DNA from: Xanthomonas codiaei
GTDB taxonomy: Bacteria; Pseudomonadota; Gammaproteobacteria; Xanthomonadales; Xanthomonadaceae
NCBI RefSeq assembly: GCF_002939785.1
Contig: NZ_MDEC01000012.1
Location: 63,294 to 127,293 of the forward strand
Reading direction: 5' to 3'
DNA: 64,000 nucleotides
Below the pieces are notes generated by a model, which was not told the DNA's origin, searched no databases, and saw nothing but the letters and a program-made list of their open reading frames with translations. Both the position numbers and the translations under genes were made by a program. This document shows, piece after piece, positions 22,310-31,031 of the stretch. How positions within the stretch are numbered: the stretch's first letter is position 1; each line of letters opens with the position of its first letter.

Positions 22310-23463
22310 CAACCAGCGTTTCCCGGGTCCCCGGTCCCCGGTCCCCGGTCCCGCATCAGCGCCGTGAACCGATCGAACAATGGCCCCACATCACGCGGTC
22401 CGGGAGACGCTTCCGGGTGGCCCTGGAACGAGAACGCCGGTGCGTCGGTCAGCGCGATGCCCTGGTTGGTGCCGTCGAACAGCGAGCGATGGGTGACCCG
22501 CACATTGGCCGGCAGCGTGCTTTCGTCCACCGCAAAGCCATGGTTCTGCGAGGTGATCATCACCCGCCCGCCGTCCAGATCCTGCACCGGGTGATTGGCG
22601 CCATGGTGGCCGGTGGTCATCTTCAGCGTCTTCGCGCCAGCGGCCAGTGCCAGCAGCTGATGGCCCAGGCAGATGCCGAAGGTCGGCACCTTCTTCGCCA
22701 CCAACTCCTTGATCGCTGCGATGGCGTAGTCGCAAGGTTCCGGATCGCCGGGGCCGTTGGACAGGAACACACCGTCCGGGTTCATCGCCAGCACCTCGGC
22801 CACCGGGGTCTGCGCCGGTACCACGGTGACATCGCAGCCGCGCTCGGCGAGCATGCGCAGGATATTGATCTTCACACCGTAGTCGTATGCCACTACGCGG
22901 TACTTGAGATCGGCCCGCACGAATGCATTGGCGTTCAAGTCCAGCTGCCCTTCCTGCCAGCTGTAGCTGGCCTCGGTCGAGACCACCTTGGCCAGGTCCA
23001 TGCCCTTCAGGCCGGGGAACTTGCGCGCGGCTTCCAGTGCCTTTTCCACGTCGATTTCGCCAGCCATCAGCGCACCGTTCTGCGCGCCCTTTTCGCGCAG
23101 CAGACGGGTCAGCTTGCGCGTATCGATGCCGGCAATGGCCACCACGCCGCGTGCCTGCAGCCATTCGGGCAGGGCCACCTGGCTGCGCCAGCTGCTGGGA
23201 CGGCGCGGCACATCGCGCACGATCAGGCCGGCAGCCCAGATCTTGCGGGCCTCGTCGTCCTGGTCGGTGAAACCGGTATTGCCGATATGCGGATAGGTCA
23301 GCGTGACCATCTGGCGGGCGTAGGAGGGATCGGTCAGGACTTCCTGATAACCGGTCATGGCGGTGTTGAACACCACTTCGCCGACGGAAAGCCCGTTGGC
23401 GCCTACGGATTCGCCCTCGAACACGGTGCCGTCTTCGAGGACAAGGATTGCGGGTTGGGTCAC
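22309..23463 (-). CDS. carA: carbamoyl-phosphate synthase small subunit
   Basis: CarA is the glutamine amidotransferase that supplies ammonia to CarB. The start is taken as GTG 23463 ([12 protein letters not shown]), giving 384 residues; the open frame further upstream reads as a low-complexity shadow. The class I glutaminase triad is present: C in [12 protein letters not shown], and H and E in [13 protein letters not shown]. The N-terminal half has GTVFEGES and [12 protein letters not shown]. The last 14 or so residues ([14 protein letters not shown]) come from a GC-rich repeat and look non-native. The stop overlaps the next gene start by one base. Confidence 0.96.
   Translation of the reverse strand: MTQPAILVLEDGTVFEGESVGANGLSVGEVVFNTAMTGYQEVLTDPSYARQMVTLTYPHIGNTGFTDQDDEARKIWAAGLIVRDVPRRPSSWRSQVALPEWLQARGVVAIAGIDTRKLTRLLREKGAQNGALMAGEIDVEKALEAARKFPGLKGMDLAKVVSTEASYSWQEGQLDLNANAFVRADLKYRVVAYDYGVKINILRMLAERGCDVTVVPAQTPVAEVLAMNPDGVFLSNGPGDPEPCDYAIAAIKELVAKKVPTFGICLGHQLLALAAGAKTLKMTTGHHGANHPVQDLDGGRVMITSQNHGFAVDESTLPANVRVTHRSLFDGTNQGIALTDAPAFSFQGHPEASPGPRDVGPLFDRFTALMRDRGPGTGDPGNAG
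22319..22352. repeat. GGTCCCC repeat, right of the four-helix gene
   Basis: Four tandem GGTCCCC-type units lie inside the 3' end of carA and encode its last residues ([11 protein letters not shown]). This is the reverse complement of the array at 21911-21949, so the two bracket the four-helix gene as inverted repeats. Confidence 0.85.
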
Positions 23464-23699
23464 GTGGGGTCTCGCTCTGGCTGCCTGGGACTCCGATGCG
23501 CTTCCGGCCAAATTCCGGTTGCAGCAAAGCGCGGACGCGGTGCTGGGGACCGGTCCGACGCTGGTTCGGGCAAGCGAGAATTGTAATGGCAAGTGCCCTG
23601 GCTTGCCAGCCTGACGAGCGAGACCAGCGCCTGCACGGCGGCGCTCCCGCATGAATGCGCGGCCACGCACGGCGTGCGTTCACACGCGGTTGCGCTGCG

Positions 23700-24416
23700 C
23701 TATAGCACTAGGTCGCGCACCCGATAGCTGCCGGCAGGCCGGCCGATCAGGCGCTTGGCCGCATGCAGCGCACCACGCGCGAAGATGTCGCGGTTGGTGG
23801 CGCGATGCACCAGCTCCACCCGCTCGCCCAGCCCGGTGAACTGCACCGCATGCTCGCCGACGATATCGCCGGCACGCAGGCTGGCAAAGCGCGGCTGCGC
23901 GCCGCTGCCGGTGGCGGCTTCGCCCAGGGTCAGCGCGGTGCCCGATGGCGCGTCCTGCTTGTGCACGTGATGCGCTTCGACGATGTCGCAATCCCAGCCC
24001 GGCAGGGTACCGGCGGCACGTTCGACCAGCTCGGTCAGCACCGCCACGCCCAGGCTGAAGTTGGAGGCCCACACCAGCGGGATCTGTTGCGCGGCCTCCA
24101 GCAATGCCGAGCGCTGCGCCTCGTCCAGGCCGGTGGTACCGGACACCAGCGGTTTGCCGCGCTGCGCGCACAACGCCAGGATCGGCGCAAAGCCCTGCGG
24201 CAAACTGAAATCGATCGCCACATCGAAGGCCGGCGCGCCGCCCAGCTCGCTGGCGGCGAAGAACGGCACGCCGTCCACCACCCGCTGCGCTGGCGAGCGC
24301 CCCACCACTGCCCCGATGACCTGCAAGGCCTCGTCATCGGCCGCCAGGCGCAGCAAGGCCTTGCCCATCCGCCCGGAGGCACCGTGGATCAACACTTTTA
24401 CAGGAGACGTTGTCAT
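23700..24416 (-). CDS. dapB: 4-hydroxy-tetrahydrodipicolinate reductase
   Basis: DapB performs the NAD(P)H-dependent reduction step in lysine and diaminopimelate synthesis. The 238 residues start at ATG 24416. The Rossmann motif VLIHGASGRMGKALL lies at the N-terminus, then SGTTGLDEAQR and the catalytic HHVHKQDAPSGTAL with the His and Lys of the active site. The ending follows the family pattern (FARGALHAAKRLIGRPAGSY). It lies just upstream of carA in the same direction, with 236 bp between, as in other rpf clusters. Confidence 0.97.
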   Translation of the reverse strand: MTTSPVKVLIHGASGRMGKALLRLAADDEALQVIGAVVGRSPAQRVVDGVPFFAASELGGAPAFDVAIDFSLPQGFAPILALCAQRGKPLVSGTTGLDEAQRSALLEAAQQIPLVWASNFSLGVAVLTELVERAAGTLPGWDCDIVEAHHVHKQDAPSGTALTLGEAATGSGAQPRFASLRAGDIVGEHAVQFTGLGERVELVHRATNRDIFARGALHAAKRLIGRPAGSYRVRDLVL

Positions 24417-24457
24417 GCCCGCAGGCTAGCGAGGCTGCGGGGGTTGTACAAGGTGCT

Positions 24458-24545
24458 GGGATTCGGGATTCGGGATTCGGGATTCGGGATTCGGGAGTCG
24501 GGAGTCGGGAGTCGGGATTCGGGAGTCGGGAGTCGGGAGTCGAGA
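24458..24545. repeat. heptamer array GGGATTC / GGGAGTC
   Basis: About a dozen tandem copies of the 7-mer GGGATTC and its variant GGGAGTC lie just upstream of dapB. A related array lies at 34193-34306. Confidence 0.9.
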
Positions 24546-25104
24546 AGCCCGAGGCCGCGAGTAGCAGGAACTTTTCGGGAGTTGGCTGGGGGCTCGGGCT
24601 GACGGCGGGATGATTACTCGTCACTTGCGTTTGCGGTTGATCAATCGCTTGGCAATCGAAGGTCGCGCGTTTGCACTGTGCATGCATGCGCTGGGCTGGC
24701 AGCGGTGCAAAGTACGGCGATGTGCTGTAAGCGCGCATTGCGCGCCGCTGCAGAGCACGCCTGCAAGAGAGCACTGCGGGCGCTGGCTGGAGTGCGTGCG
24801 CCGTGTCGGCGCGGCAGCGTGCGGGGCTACGTTGTTGCGATGGTGGTTCGGTGTGCGGTGCGCTGGTGGTTTAGCGCCAGCCCACCAAAAAGCTGCATCA
24901 ACCAGGGCAATCAGCGCGAGCGCTGCAAGCACCGCTCACTGAAGCGGGCTACAGAACGCGGCGAGCAGTCGTCAGGTGGGTGTGGACGGCGCGCAGCATT
25001 CGAAGTGGAGAAGTGGCCTGCCGATTGCGGGCACCGCCGTGCCCACATGGACAACCGCTCGCTACTTTTTTAGCTGCTCTAAGCAACCGTGTTGTCAGCT
25101 GCCC
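24546..25104. other. non-coding stretch between dapB and the MOSC gene
   Basis: I see no supported gene. Short open frames on both strands have His/Arg/Cys-rich compositions unlike real proteins here, and none has a ribosome binding site. The base composition is slightly lower in GC near 24600-24660 and around 25060. Confidence 0.5.
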
Positions 25105-25824
25105 TCAATCTTCCACGCCATCCAGGCGTTTGCTCCAGCTTTCGACCTGGCTGCGTTGCAGGCGGCGCTCGAACAGGGTGCGCCATGACGGCACCAGCGG
25201 CAGCGTCAGCACCTCGGCGATGGCGGCCTCGTCCACCACGCGCGCGTAGAGCAGTTGCTGCAGGCGCGACAGCGACCAGTGCGGATGCGGACGTTCCTGC
25301 AAGGCCAGGGTATCGCCCGCGGCCACGACGCCGGGCTGTAGCACGCGGTAATACCAGCCGGTACGGCCGGTGTCCTGCACGCGGCGCGCCATGTCGCGCA
25401 CGCTGAAGCGGTCCGAGAGTTTCCAACATGGCTGGCGCACTTGCGATACCTCCACCACCGCCGTGCCCAGCGCGAAGCGGTCTCCCAGGCAGACCTCGGC
25501 TTCGGTCAGCCCGCGACTGCTCAGGTTCTCGCCGAACGCACCGGCGGCCTCCAGCAATGCATGCGCGCCGAGCTCGCTGCGCCAGGCGGCATAGTGGTCG
25601 CGCGGATAATGGTGGATGGCCTTGTCCGGCCCGCCATGCACGCGGCGGTCGCCCTGCTCGTCACCGTCCAGTCCGTCGATACCCACCCGCACCGGTCCGG
25701 GGACGGCGCGCTTGTCGATGGCGCTGCGCGTGCCGGGGCGGCTGAAGTCGCGCGCCACGCCAATGGCCACGCTATCGATCTGCGTGAGTGCCGGCGTCTG
25801 CGCGCTCGTTGCAACTGCCGTCAC
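25105..25824 (-). CDS. MOSC domain protein (YiiM type)
   Basis: This is a 239-residue protein. The start is taken as GTG 25824, which overlaps the preceding aminotransferase stop by 4 bases (GTGA). The MOSC core carries GIDGLDGDEQGDRRVHGGPDKAIHHYPRDHY, then FGENLSSRGL and the conserved Cys in QVRQPCWKL, which holds molybdopterin-linked or persulfide chemistry in the family. A C-terminal alpha-helical 3-alpha extension (about 165-239) is as in YiiM. Related E. coli YiiM reduces N-hydroxylated bases. Here that activity is inferred only from family membership. Confidence 0.88.
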   Translation of the reverse strand: MTAVATSAQTPALTQIDSVAIGVARDFSRPGTRSAIDKRAVPGPVRVGIDGLDGDEQGDRRVHGGPDKAIHHYPRDHYAAWRSELGAHALLEAAGAFGENLSSRGLTEAEVCLGDRFALGTAVVEVSQVRQPCWKLSDRFSVRDMARRVQDTGRTGWYYRVLQPGVVAAGDTLALQERPHPHWSLSRLQQLLYARVVDEAAIAEVLTLPLVPSWRTLFERRLQRSQVESWSKRLDGVED

Positions 25825-27023
25825 GCGCCCTGCCCTGGCAACTCGGCCAAGGCCTCGCGCAGCACCTCGCCAAGTACCTGGATGCCGGCATCGATCTTCT
25901 CGGCCGGCACGGTCACGAACGACAGGCGCAAGGTGTTGGCCTGCGGCAAGGTGGCGAAGAACGGCGCACCCGGCACGAAGGCCACGTTGCGTGCGATGGC
26001 CCGCGCCAGCAGCGCTGTGCCATCCAGCCCCGGCGGCAGGCTCACCCACAGGAACATCCCGCCTTCGGGCCGGTTCCATTGCACCTGTTCCGGGAAGTGC
26101 CGGTCCAGTGCCTCCAGCATCAGGCTGCACTGGCGTGCGTAGAGCGCGCGAATCTGCGGGATGTGGGTGTCGAGAAAATCGTCCTGCAGGGTCTGGTACA
26201 CCACGCGCTGGGTGAACGATGGCGTATGTAGATCGGCGGCCTGCTTGGCCTGGATCAGCTTGCCCAGTACCGCCTCCGGCGCCACCACGTACCCCAGCCG
26301 CAAACCGGGCGCCAGCACCTTGGAGAACGAGCCCATGTAGACGACGCCGTCGGGGTTCATCGACAACAGACTAGGCAACGGCTCACCGCTGTAGTACAGC
26401 TCGCCGTACGGATCGTCTTCGACGACCGGTACGCCGGCCTGCGCGGCACGCTCCACCAACGCCTGGCGCCGGGCCAGCGGCAGACGGCGGCCGGTAGGAT
26501 TCTGGAAATTGGGCAGGCAATACAGAAAGCATGCATCGGCCAGCAGGGCCGGATCCAGCGCATCCACCACCACGCCCTCCTCGTCCGAGGGCATCCCGAC
26601 GAAGCTGGGCTGGAACAGCGAAAACGCCTGCAGTGCGCCGAGATAGCTCGGCGTCTCCACCAACACCTTGCTGCCTTCGTCGATGAACACCTTGCCCAGC
26701 AGATCCAGGCCCTGCTGCGAACCGGTGGTGATCAGCACCTGGCTGGGCCGGATGCTCGCGCCATCGCGGCTCAGCCGCGCAGCCACCCACTCGCGCAGCG
26801 GCGCATAGCCTTCGGTCGGGCCATATTGCAACGCGGCCTGCGGCGCATCGCGCAACACCTGGTCGCTGGCCGCGCGCATGCGCTCCACCGGAAAGGTGGC
26901 CGGCGATGGCAGGCCACCGGCGAAGGAAATGACCTCCGGGCGTTCTGTCACCTTGAGAATTTCGCGAATCGCCGAACTGGTCAGCGCCTGCGCACGTCGG
27001 GAGATCTGGAAGGAAGTGGTCAT
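25821..27023 (-). CDS. PLP-dependent aminotransferase, class I fold (2-aminoadipate/LysN type)
   Basis: This is a 400-residue fold-type I aminotransferase. The start is ATG 27023 (MTTSFQISRR). Visible signatures are VISFAGGLPSPATFP at the start, QYGPTEGYAPLREWVA, the substrate-binding PNFQNPTGRR, EDDPYGELYY, and the PLP lysine in GSFSKVLAPGLRLGYV. These features match the LysN/ARO8/kynurenine aminotransferase group. The actual amino donor cannot be told from the sequence. It overlaps the MOSC gene by 4 bases, so both are co-translated. Confidence 0.9.
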   Translation of the reverse strand: MTTSFQISRRAQALTSSAIREILKVTERPEVISFAGGLPSPATFPVERMRAASDQVLRDAPQAALQYGPTEGYAPLREWVAARLSRDGASIRPSQVLITTGSQQGLDLLGKVFIDEGSKVLVETPSYLGALQAFSLFQPSFVGMPSDEEGVVVDALDPALLADACFLYCLPNFQNPTGRRLPLARRQALVERAAQAGVPVVEDDPYGELYYSGEPLPSLLSMNPDGVVYMGSFSKVLAPGLRLGYVVAPEAVLGKLIQAKQAADLHTPSFTQRVVYQTLQDDFLDTHIPQIRALYARQCSLMLEALDRHFPEQVQWNRPEGGMFLWVSLPPGLDGTALLARAIARNVAFVPGAPFFATLPQANTLRLSFVTVPAEKIDAGIQVLGEVLREALAELPGQGA

Positions 27024-27142
27024 GGCGCAAGCATACCCAACGGCCGCTGCGCAGGTGCTGTGCACTGCAACGTGCGTTGGCATCGCCGGCACCTGTCGGC
27101 GGCATCAGGCGAACCACCGGACCTCGCCGTTCTTGCGGGCAC

Positions 27143-27643
27143 CTATTGATACGCCGGCCCAACCCAGGCGGTGCCTTCGCTACGCGCGATCAGCGTTTTC
27201 CAACGCTTGCGGATCAGCTTGTCGCGCGAGCGGAAGGTCATGCGCATGCCCGGCAGGCCGAGCGTGGCGCGCGTTTCCACCAGTGCCGACTGCTCGTCGG
27301 GCGCGATCTCGATCTTGGTGATCGTCTGCTTGTAGTCGATCAGTTCTTCCGGCTCTGCCACATGCCGCATCTGGCTCAGCACCTGCGCCCATTCGCCGTT
27401 GGATTTGCAGTACTTGGCGCGGCTGGTGGTCTCGCGCTTCTGGTGGGAATCCATGCGGTACAGGACCACCATTTCGAAGTCCGGCGCCGTCATCTTGCAC
27501 AGGGCCTCGCCGTCCTGGCCCATCATCGCCTTGTCCTGGGCGGCGTAGAAATCGCGCACCTGCTTTTCGTCCAGCGAGTTACCGCCGTAGTTGTACAGCC
27601 CGGCCACCGCGGCCAGGATCGCCAGCAACACCAGCAAACGCAT
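27143..27643 (-). CDS. hypothetical exported protein
   Basis: This 166-residue protein of unknown function starts at ATG 27643 (MRLLVLLAIL). A hydrophobic N-terminal stretch (residues 2-17) may be a signal peptide or anchor. The remainder resembles an NTF2-like or nuclease-like small domain with a central DFEMVVLYRMDSHQKRETTS and a closing RKRWKTLIARSEG. I do not recognise a named family. It lies alone between the aminotransferase gene and the feo genes, on the same strand. Confidence 0.75.
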   Translation of the reverse strand: MRLLVLLAILAAVAGLYNYGGNSLDEKQVRDFYAAQDKAMMGQDGEALCKMTAPDFEMVVLYRMDSHQKRETTSRAKYCKSNGEWAQVLSQMRHVAEPEELIDYKQTITKIEIAPDEQSALVETRATLGLPGMRMTFRSRDKLIRKRWKTLIARSEGTAWVGPAYQ

Positions 27644-27703
27644 TTCCAACCCCCTGTGATGCCGCGTCCTGCGGCCAGGCAAGTGTAGCCGAGCTTGCGT
27701 GCG

Positions 27704-27958
27704 TCAGTGCTTGCGCGGCGGCGTCGGGCCGCAATTGTCGCAACCACCGCAGGACGCGCCCCCCTGGGTGGCCGGCGGCGCGATGCGGCGGCCGAGTGCG
27801 TGCATCCAGGCCGGCCGGCCCGCGCGCAGCAATGCGAGCGCAAACGCACCGCGCAGACGGCGCAAGGTGCCGGGGAACTGCTTCTTCATCACCACCCACA
27901 GGCTGAGCAGCACCGCGACGGCGATGACCAGGTATTGCAGGGTGAGCGACAGGTCCAC
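27704..27958 (-). CDS. small membrane protein with Cys-rich tail, linked to FeoB (DUF6587-like)
   Basis: This is an 84-residue protein starting at GTG 27958, one base after the feoB stop (TGA-G-GTG), so it belongs to the feo operon. One N-terminal membrane helix (about residues 6-24, LQYLVIAVAVLLSLWVV) is followed by a basic loop and a C-terminal cysteine cluster CGGCDNCG. Small proteins like this follow feoB in other proteobacteria and are grouped as FeoB-associated Cys-rich membrane proteins. The cysteines could bind iron or sense redox; this is inference. Confidence 0.8.
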   Translation of the reverse strand: MDLSLTLQYLVIAVAVLLSLWVVMKKQFPGTLRRLRGAFALALLRAGRPAWMHALGRRIAPPATQGGASCGGCDNCGPTPPRKH

Positions 27959-27959
27959 C

Positions 27960-29819
27960 TCAGCCAGCCCCGAGCGCGACCGCCAGCTGGTAGGTCACCA
28001 GCGAGGCCAGGTAGGCCAGCGCGAACAGGTACACCGCGCTGACGGTCATCTGCTTCCACGAATTGGTTTCGCGCTTGATCGTGGCCAGCGTGGAGATGCA
28101 CATCGGCGCGTAGATGTACCAGACCAGCAGCGACAGCGCGGTGGCCAGCGACCAGCCATCGCTGATCAGCGGCGACAGGGCCTGTGCGGCGGCATCGTCA
28201 TCGGCGGCCGACAGCGCATACACCGTGGCCAGCGAGGCCACCGCCACTTCGCGCGCGGCCAGGCCGGGAATCAGCGCGATGCAGATCTGCCAGTTGAAGC
28301 CCAGCGGTGCGAAGAACACCGCCATCGCGTGGCCGATGCGGCCGGCGAAACTGTAGTCGATCGCCGGCAAGGTGGCATTGGCTGGCGCCGCCGGGAACGA
28401 GAGCAGGAACCACAACAGGATGGTCAGCGCCAGGATGATGCCGCCCACGCGCTTGAGGAAGATCCAGGCGCGCTCCCACAACCCCAGCGCCAGGTCGCGC
28501 AGGTGCGGCACACGGTAGGACGGCAGCTCCAGCATCAGCGGATGCTCGCTCTTGTCGCGCCGCCACTTCTTCATCGTCCACGACACCACCAATGCACTGA
28601 CAATGGCGGCGGCATACAGACCGAACAGCACCAGCCCCTGCTGGTTGAAGATGCCCCAGACGGTCTTCTGCGGAATGAAGGCACCGATCAGCAGCGCGTA
28701 TACCGGCAGGCGCGCCGAACACGTCATCAGCGGCGCGACCATGATGGTGGCCAGCCGGTCGCGCGGGTCCTGGATGCTGCGGGTGGACATGATGCCCGGC
28801 ACCGCACACGCAAAACTCGACAGCAACGGAATGAACGAGCGCCCGGACAAGCCGGCCGCCGCCATCATGCGGTCGAGCAGGAAGGCGGCGCGCGGCAGGT
28901 AGCCGGATTCTTCCAGCGCCAAGATGAAGGCGAACAGGATCAGGATCTGCGGCAGGAACACGATCACCCCGCCCAGGCCGGCGATGATGCCGTCCTTGAG
29001 CAGGCTGTTGAGCGGGCCTTCCGGCAAGGTGGTGCCCACCCACTCGCCCAGCATCGCGGTGCCGGCATCGATCAGGTCCATCACTGGGGTGGCCCAGGCG
29101 TACACCGCCTGGAAGATCAGGAACATCACCACCGCCAGCGTCACCAGCCCCCAGACCGGATGCAGCAGCCAGCGGTCCAGCGCGTCGTCCACGCGCGAGG
29201 TGCGCGTGGGCATGGTCACCGCCGCGCTCAGGATCTGCCGCACCTGCGCGTGGTAGTTGCCATCGGCCGGGGGCGCGGCGGTCGGCGCGGCCAGGCTGGC
29301 CGCCTGCGTGTCGAGCCGTTCCACCAGGGCCTTGGCGCCACCGCGCCGCACCGCCACGGTTTCCACCACCGGCACGCCCAGCGCCTGTTCCAGCGCCGGC
29401 AGGTCGATGACGATGCCGCGTCGCTGCGCGGCATCGACCATGTTCAATGCCACGATCATCGGCCGGCCCAGTTCGCGCAGCTCCAGCGCAAAGCGCAGGT
29501 GCAGGCGCAGATTGGTCGCGTCCATCACGCAGACCAGCACGTCCGGTGCCGGTTCGCCGGGATAGAAGCCGCGGCACAGGTCGCGGGTGATCGCCTCGTC
29601 CAGGCTGGCCGGCTGCAGGCTGTAGGCACCGGGCAGATCCAGCACCGCGAAATCGCGTCCGGACGGCGCACGGAAGTGGCCTTCCTTGCGCTCGACGGTG
29701 ACCCCGGTGTAGTTGGCTACCTTCTGGCGGCTGCCGGTCAGCTGATTGAACAGCGCGGTCTTGCCACTGTTGGGATTGCCCACCAACGCCAGACGCAAGG
29801 GAACCACTGCCGCGTTCAT
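27960..29819 (-). CDS. feoB: ferrous iron transporter FeoB
   Basis: FeoB is the inner-membrane ferrous iron permease. The N-terminal G domain has G1 GNPNSGKTALFNQ, G3 DLPGAYS and G4 LNMVD. The membrane part has eight or so helices with the two Gate motifs (SGYLPRAAFLLD, then SSFACAVPGIMSTR), including the conserved Cys of the FeoB pore. The 619 residues make it shorter than the E. coli protein (about 770), a length known in other gammaproteobacteria. It overlaps feoA by 4 bases at 29816-29819. Confidence 0.96.
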   Translation of the reverse strand: MNAAVVPLRLALVGNPNSGKTALFNQLTGSRQKVANYTGVTVERKEGHFRAPSGRDFAVLDLPGAYSLQPASLDEAITRDLCRGFYPGEPAPDVLVCVMDATNLRLHLRFALELRELGRPMIVALNMVDAAQRRGIVIDLPALEQALGVPVVETVAVRRGGAKALVERLDTQAASLAAPTAAPPADGNYHAQVRQILSAAVTMPTRTSRVDDALDRWLLHPVWGLVTLAVVMFLIFQAVYAWATPVMDLIDAGTAMLGEWVGTTLPEGPLNSLLKDGIIAGLGGVIVFLPQILILFAFILALEESGYLPRAAFLLDRMMAAAGLSGRSFIPLLSSFACAVPGIMSTRSIQDPRDRLATIMVAPLMTCSARLPVYALLIGAFIPQKTVWGIFNQQGLVLFGLYAAAIVSALVVSWTMKKWRRDKSEHPLMLELPSYRVPHLRDLALGLWERAWIFLKRVGGIILALTILLWFLLSFPAAPANATLPAIDYSFAGRIGHAMAVFFAPLGFNWQICIALIPGLAAREVAVASLATVYALSAADDDAAAQALSPLISDGWSLATALSLLVWYIYAPMCISTLATIKRETNSWKQMTVSAVYLFALAYLASLVTYQLAVALGAG

Positions 29820-30064
29820 GCCGATGCTCCGTCCTGCCGCACCTGCACCCGTGCCGCTTCGCTGCGGCGCAGGGCAAAGCGCGTATAGCCCACCTGCACC
29901 AGCAGCGGCTCGCGGCCCACCGGCCCGGTCGCCAGCACGGTGACTTCCTCGCCCGCGACAAAACCGAGCTCACGCAGGCGCCGTGCGATCGTGTCGTTGG
30001 GGAGGCGATCCTCCACGGAATCCACGATGGCGGCGCAATGCAGGGGCATGTCGGACAACGTCAC
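29816..30064 (-). CDS. feoA: ferrous iron transport protein FeoA
   Basis: FeoA is an 82-residue SH3-like cytoplasmic partner of FeoB. I took GTG 30064 (VTLSDMPLHC) as start because it matches the usual FeoA N-terminus MxLSDLP and leaves the Fur-type box outside the gene; an ATG at 30106 would place that box inside it. Signatures visible are RLRELGFVAGEEVTVLATGP and a closing YTRFALRRSEAARV. It is the first gene of feoA-feoB-DUF6587. Confidence 0.93.
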   Translation of the reverse strand: MTLSDMPLHCAAIVDSVEDRLPNDTIARRLRELGFVAGEEVTVLATGPVGREPLLVQVGYTRFALRRSEAARVQVRQDGASA

Positions 30065-30079
30065 AAAGACGGCCTGATT

Positions 30080-30098
30080 GATAGGAATGGTTCTCAAT
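30080..30098 (-). promoter_or_regulatory. Fur-type box before feoA
   Basis: The minus strand reads ATTGAGAACCATTCCTATC. Aligned to the 19-bp proteobacterial Fur consensus AATGAGAATNATTCTCATT, it agrees at 13 of 18 informative positions, especially TGAGAA and ATTC. It lies 16 bp upstream of the feoA start. Confidence 0.6.
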
Positions 30099-30178
30099 TC
30101 TAGCATCGACGCACCGCGTCATGGCTGCGGCGACCCGTGCCGCTATGATGGTTCGCATCCCATTCATGGACGTACGCA

Positions 30179-30976
30179 ATGCAGGACACCGGCTTGATCG
30201 TCGAGGACCAGGGACCGGTCCGCACCTTGCGCCTGCACCGCCCCACGGTGCACAACGCTTTCGATGCGACGCTGATTGCGGCGCTCACCGAGGCCTTGCT
30301 GCAGGCCGGCAGCGCGCCGCAGATCCGCGTGGTGGTGGTGACCGGTGCCGGCGCTGCGTTTTCCGCCGGCGCGGACCTGAACTGGATGCGCGGCATGGCC
30401 GGTGCCAGCGAAACAGAGAATGCCGCCGATGCACTGGCGCTGGCGCGACTGATGCGCACGCTGGACGAACTGCCCAAGCCCACCATCGCGCGGGTCAATG
30501 GGGCGGCCTTCGGTGGTGGCGTGGGCCTGGTGGCCTGTTGCGATATCGCCATCGGCTGCACCGAGGCGCGCTTCGGCCTGACCGAAAGCAAGCTGGGGCT
30601 GTTGCCGGCGGTGATCTCGCCGTATGTCATTGCCGCCATCGGTGCGCGCCAGGCGCGGCGCTGGTTCGCCACCGCCGAAATCTTCGATGCCGGCACCGCG
30701 CAGTTACTGGGCTTGTTGCACCAACTGGTGGCGGCCGATCAACTGGATACAGCGGTGGAACGCCAGGTTCGCCTGCTGCTGGCCGCCGCGCCGCTGGCCG
30801 CCAGCCATGCCAAGGCGTTGGTGCGCTCGGTCATGCCGCCCGCCGACCGCGATGCCATCGATGCCGCCAACGCGGCCTGGATCGCCCGCCTGCGCGTGTC
30901 GCCGGAGGGCCAGGAAGGCCTTGGCGCGTTCCTGGACAAGCGCGCTCCCGCCTGGGTGCCGGAGAGCGTGGCGTGA
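30179..30976 (+). CDS. enoyl-CoA hydratase/isomerase family protein (methylglutaconyl-CoA hydratase type)
   Basis: This is a 265-residue crotonase. Oxyanion-hole segments are FSAGADLNWMRGM (about 61-73) and NGAAFGGGVGLVACCD (about 105-120), with the second active-site acid in GLTESKLGLLPAVISPYV. The gene is followed by HMG-CoA lyase, which uses the product of methylglutaconyl-CoA hydration, so a role in leucine degradation (LiuC) is likely. It is divergent from feoA, with 114 bp between start codons. No liuA, liuB or liuD gene is present in this window. Confidence 0.85.
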   Translation: MQDTGLIVEDQGPVRTLRLHRPTVHNAFDATLIAALTEALLQAGSAPQIRVVVVTGAGAAFSAGADLNWMRGMAGASETENAADALALARLMRTLDELPKPTIARVNGAAFGGGVGLVACCDIAIGCTEARFGLTESKLGLLPAVISPYVIAAIGARQARRWFATAEIFDAGTAQLLGLLHQLVAADQLDTAVERQVRLLLAAAPLAASHAKALVRSVMPPADRDAIDAANAAWIARLRVSPEGQEGLGAFLDKRAPAWVPESVA

Positions 30977-31031
30977 GCGCGTTCGACCATGTCGACCTCG
31001 CCTGCAGCAACCTGCACGGCGACCGGACCGC

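Noticed and set aside
24621-24932. Minus-strand open frame with a hydrophobic N-terminus (MLAALALIALVDAAF)
   Set aside because: The rest is His/Arg/Cys-rich and unlike a folded protein; no ribosome binding site.
27699-29888. 729-codon plus-strand open frame opposite feoB
   Set aside because: Gln/His/Arg-rich antisense reading of feoB; FeoB motifs establish the minus strand.
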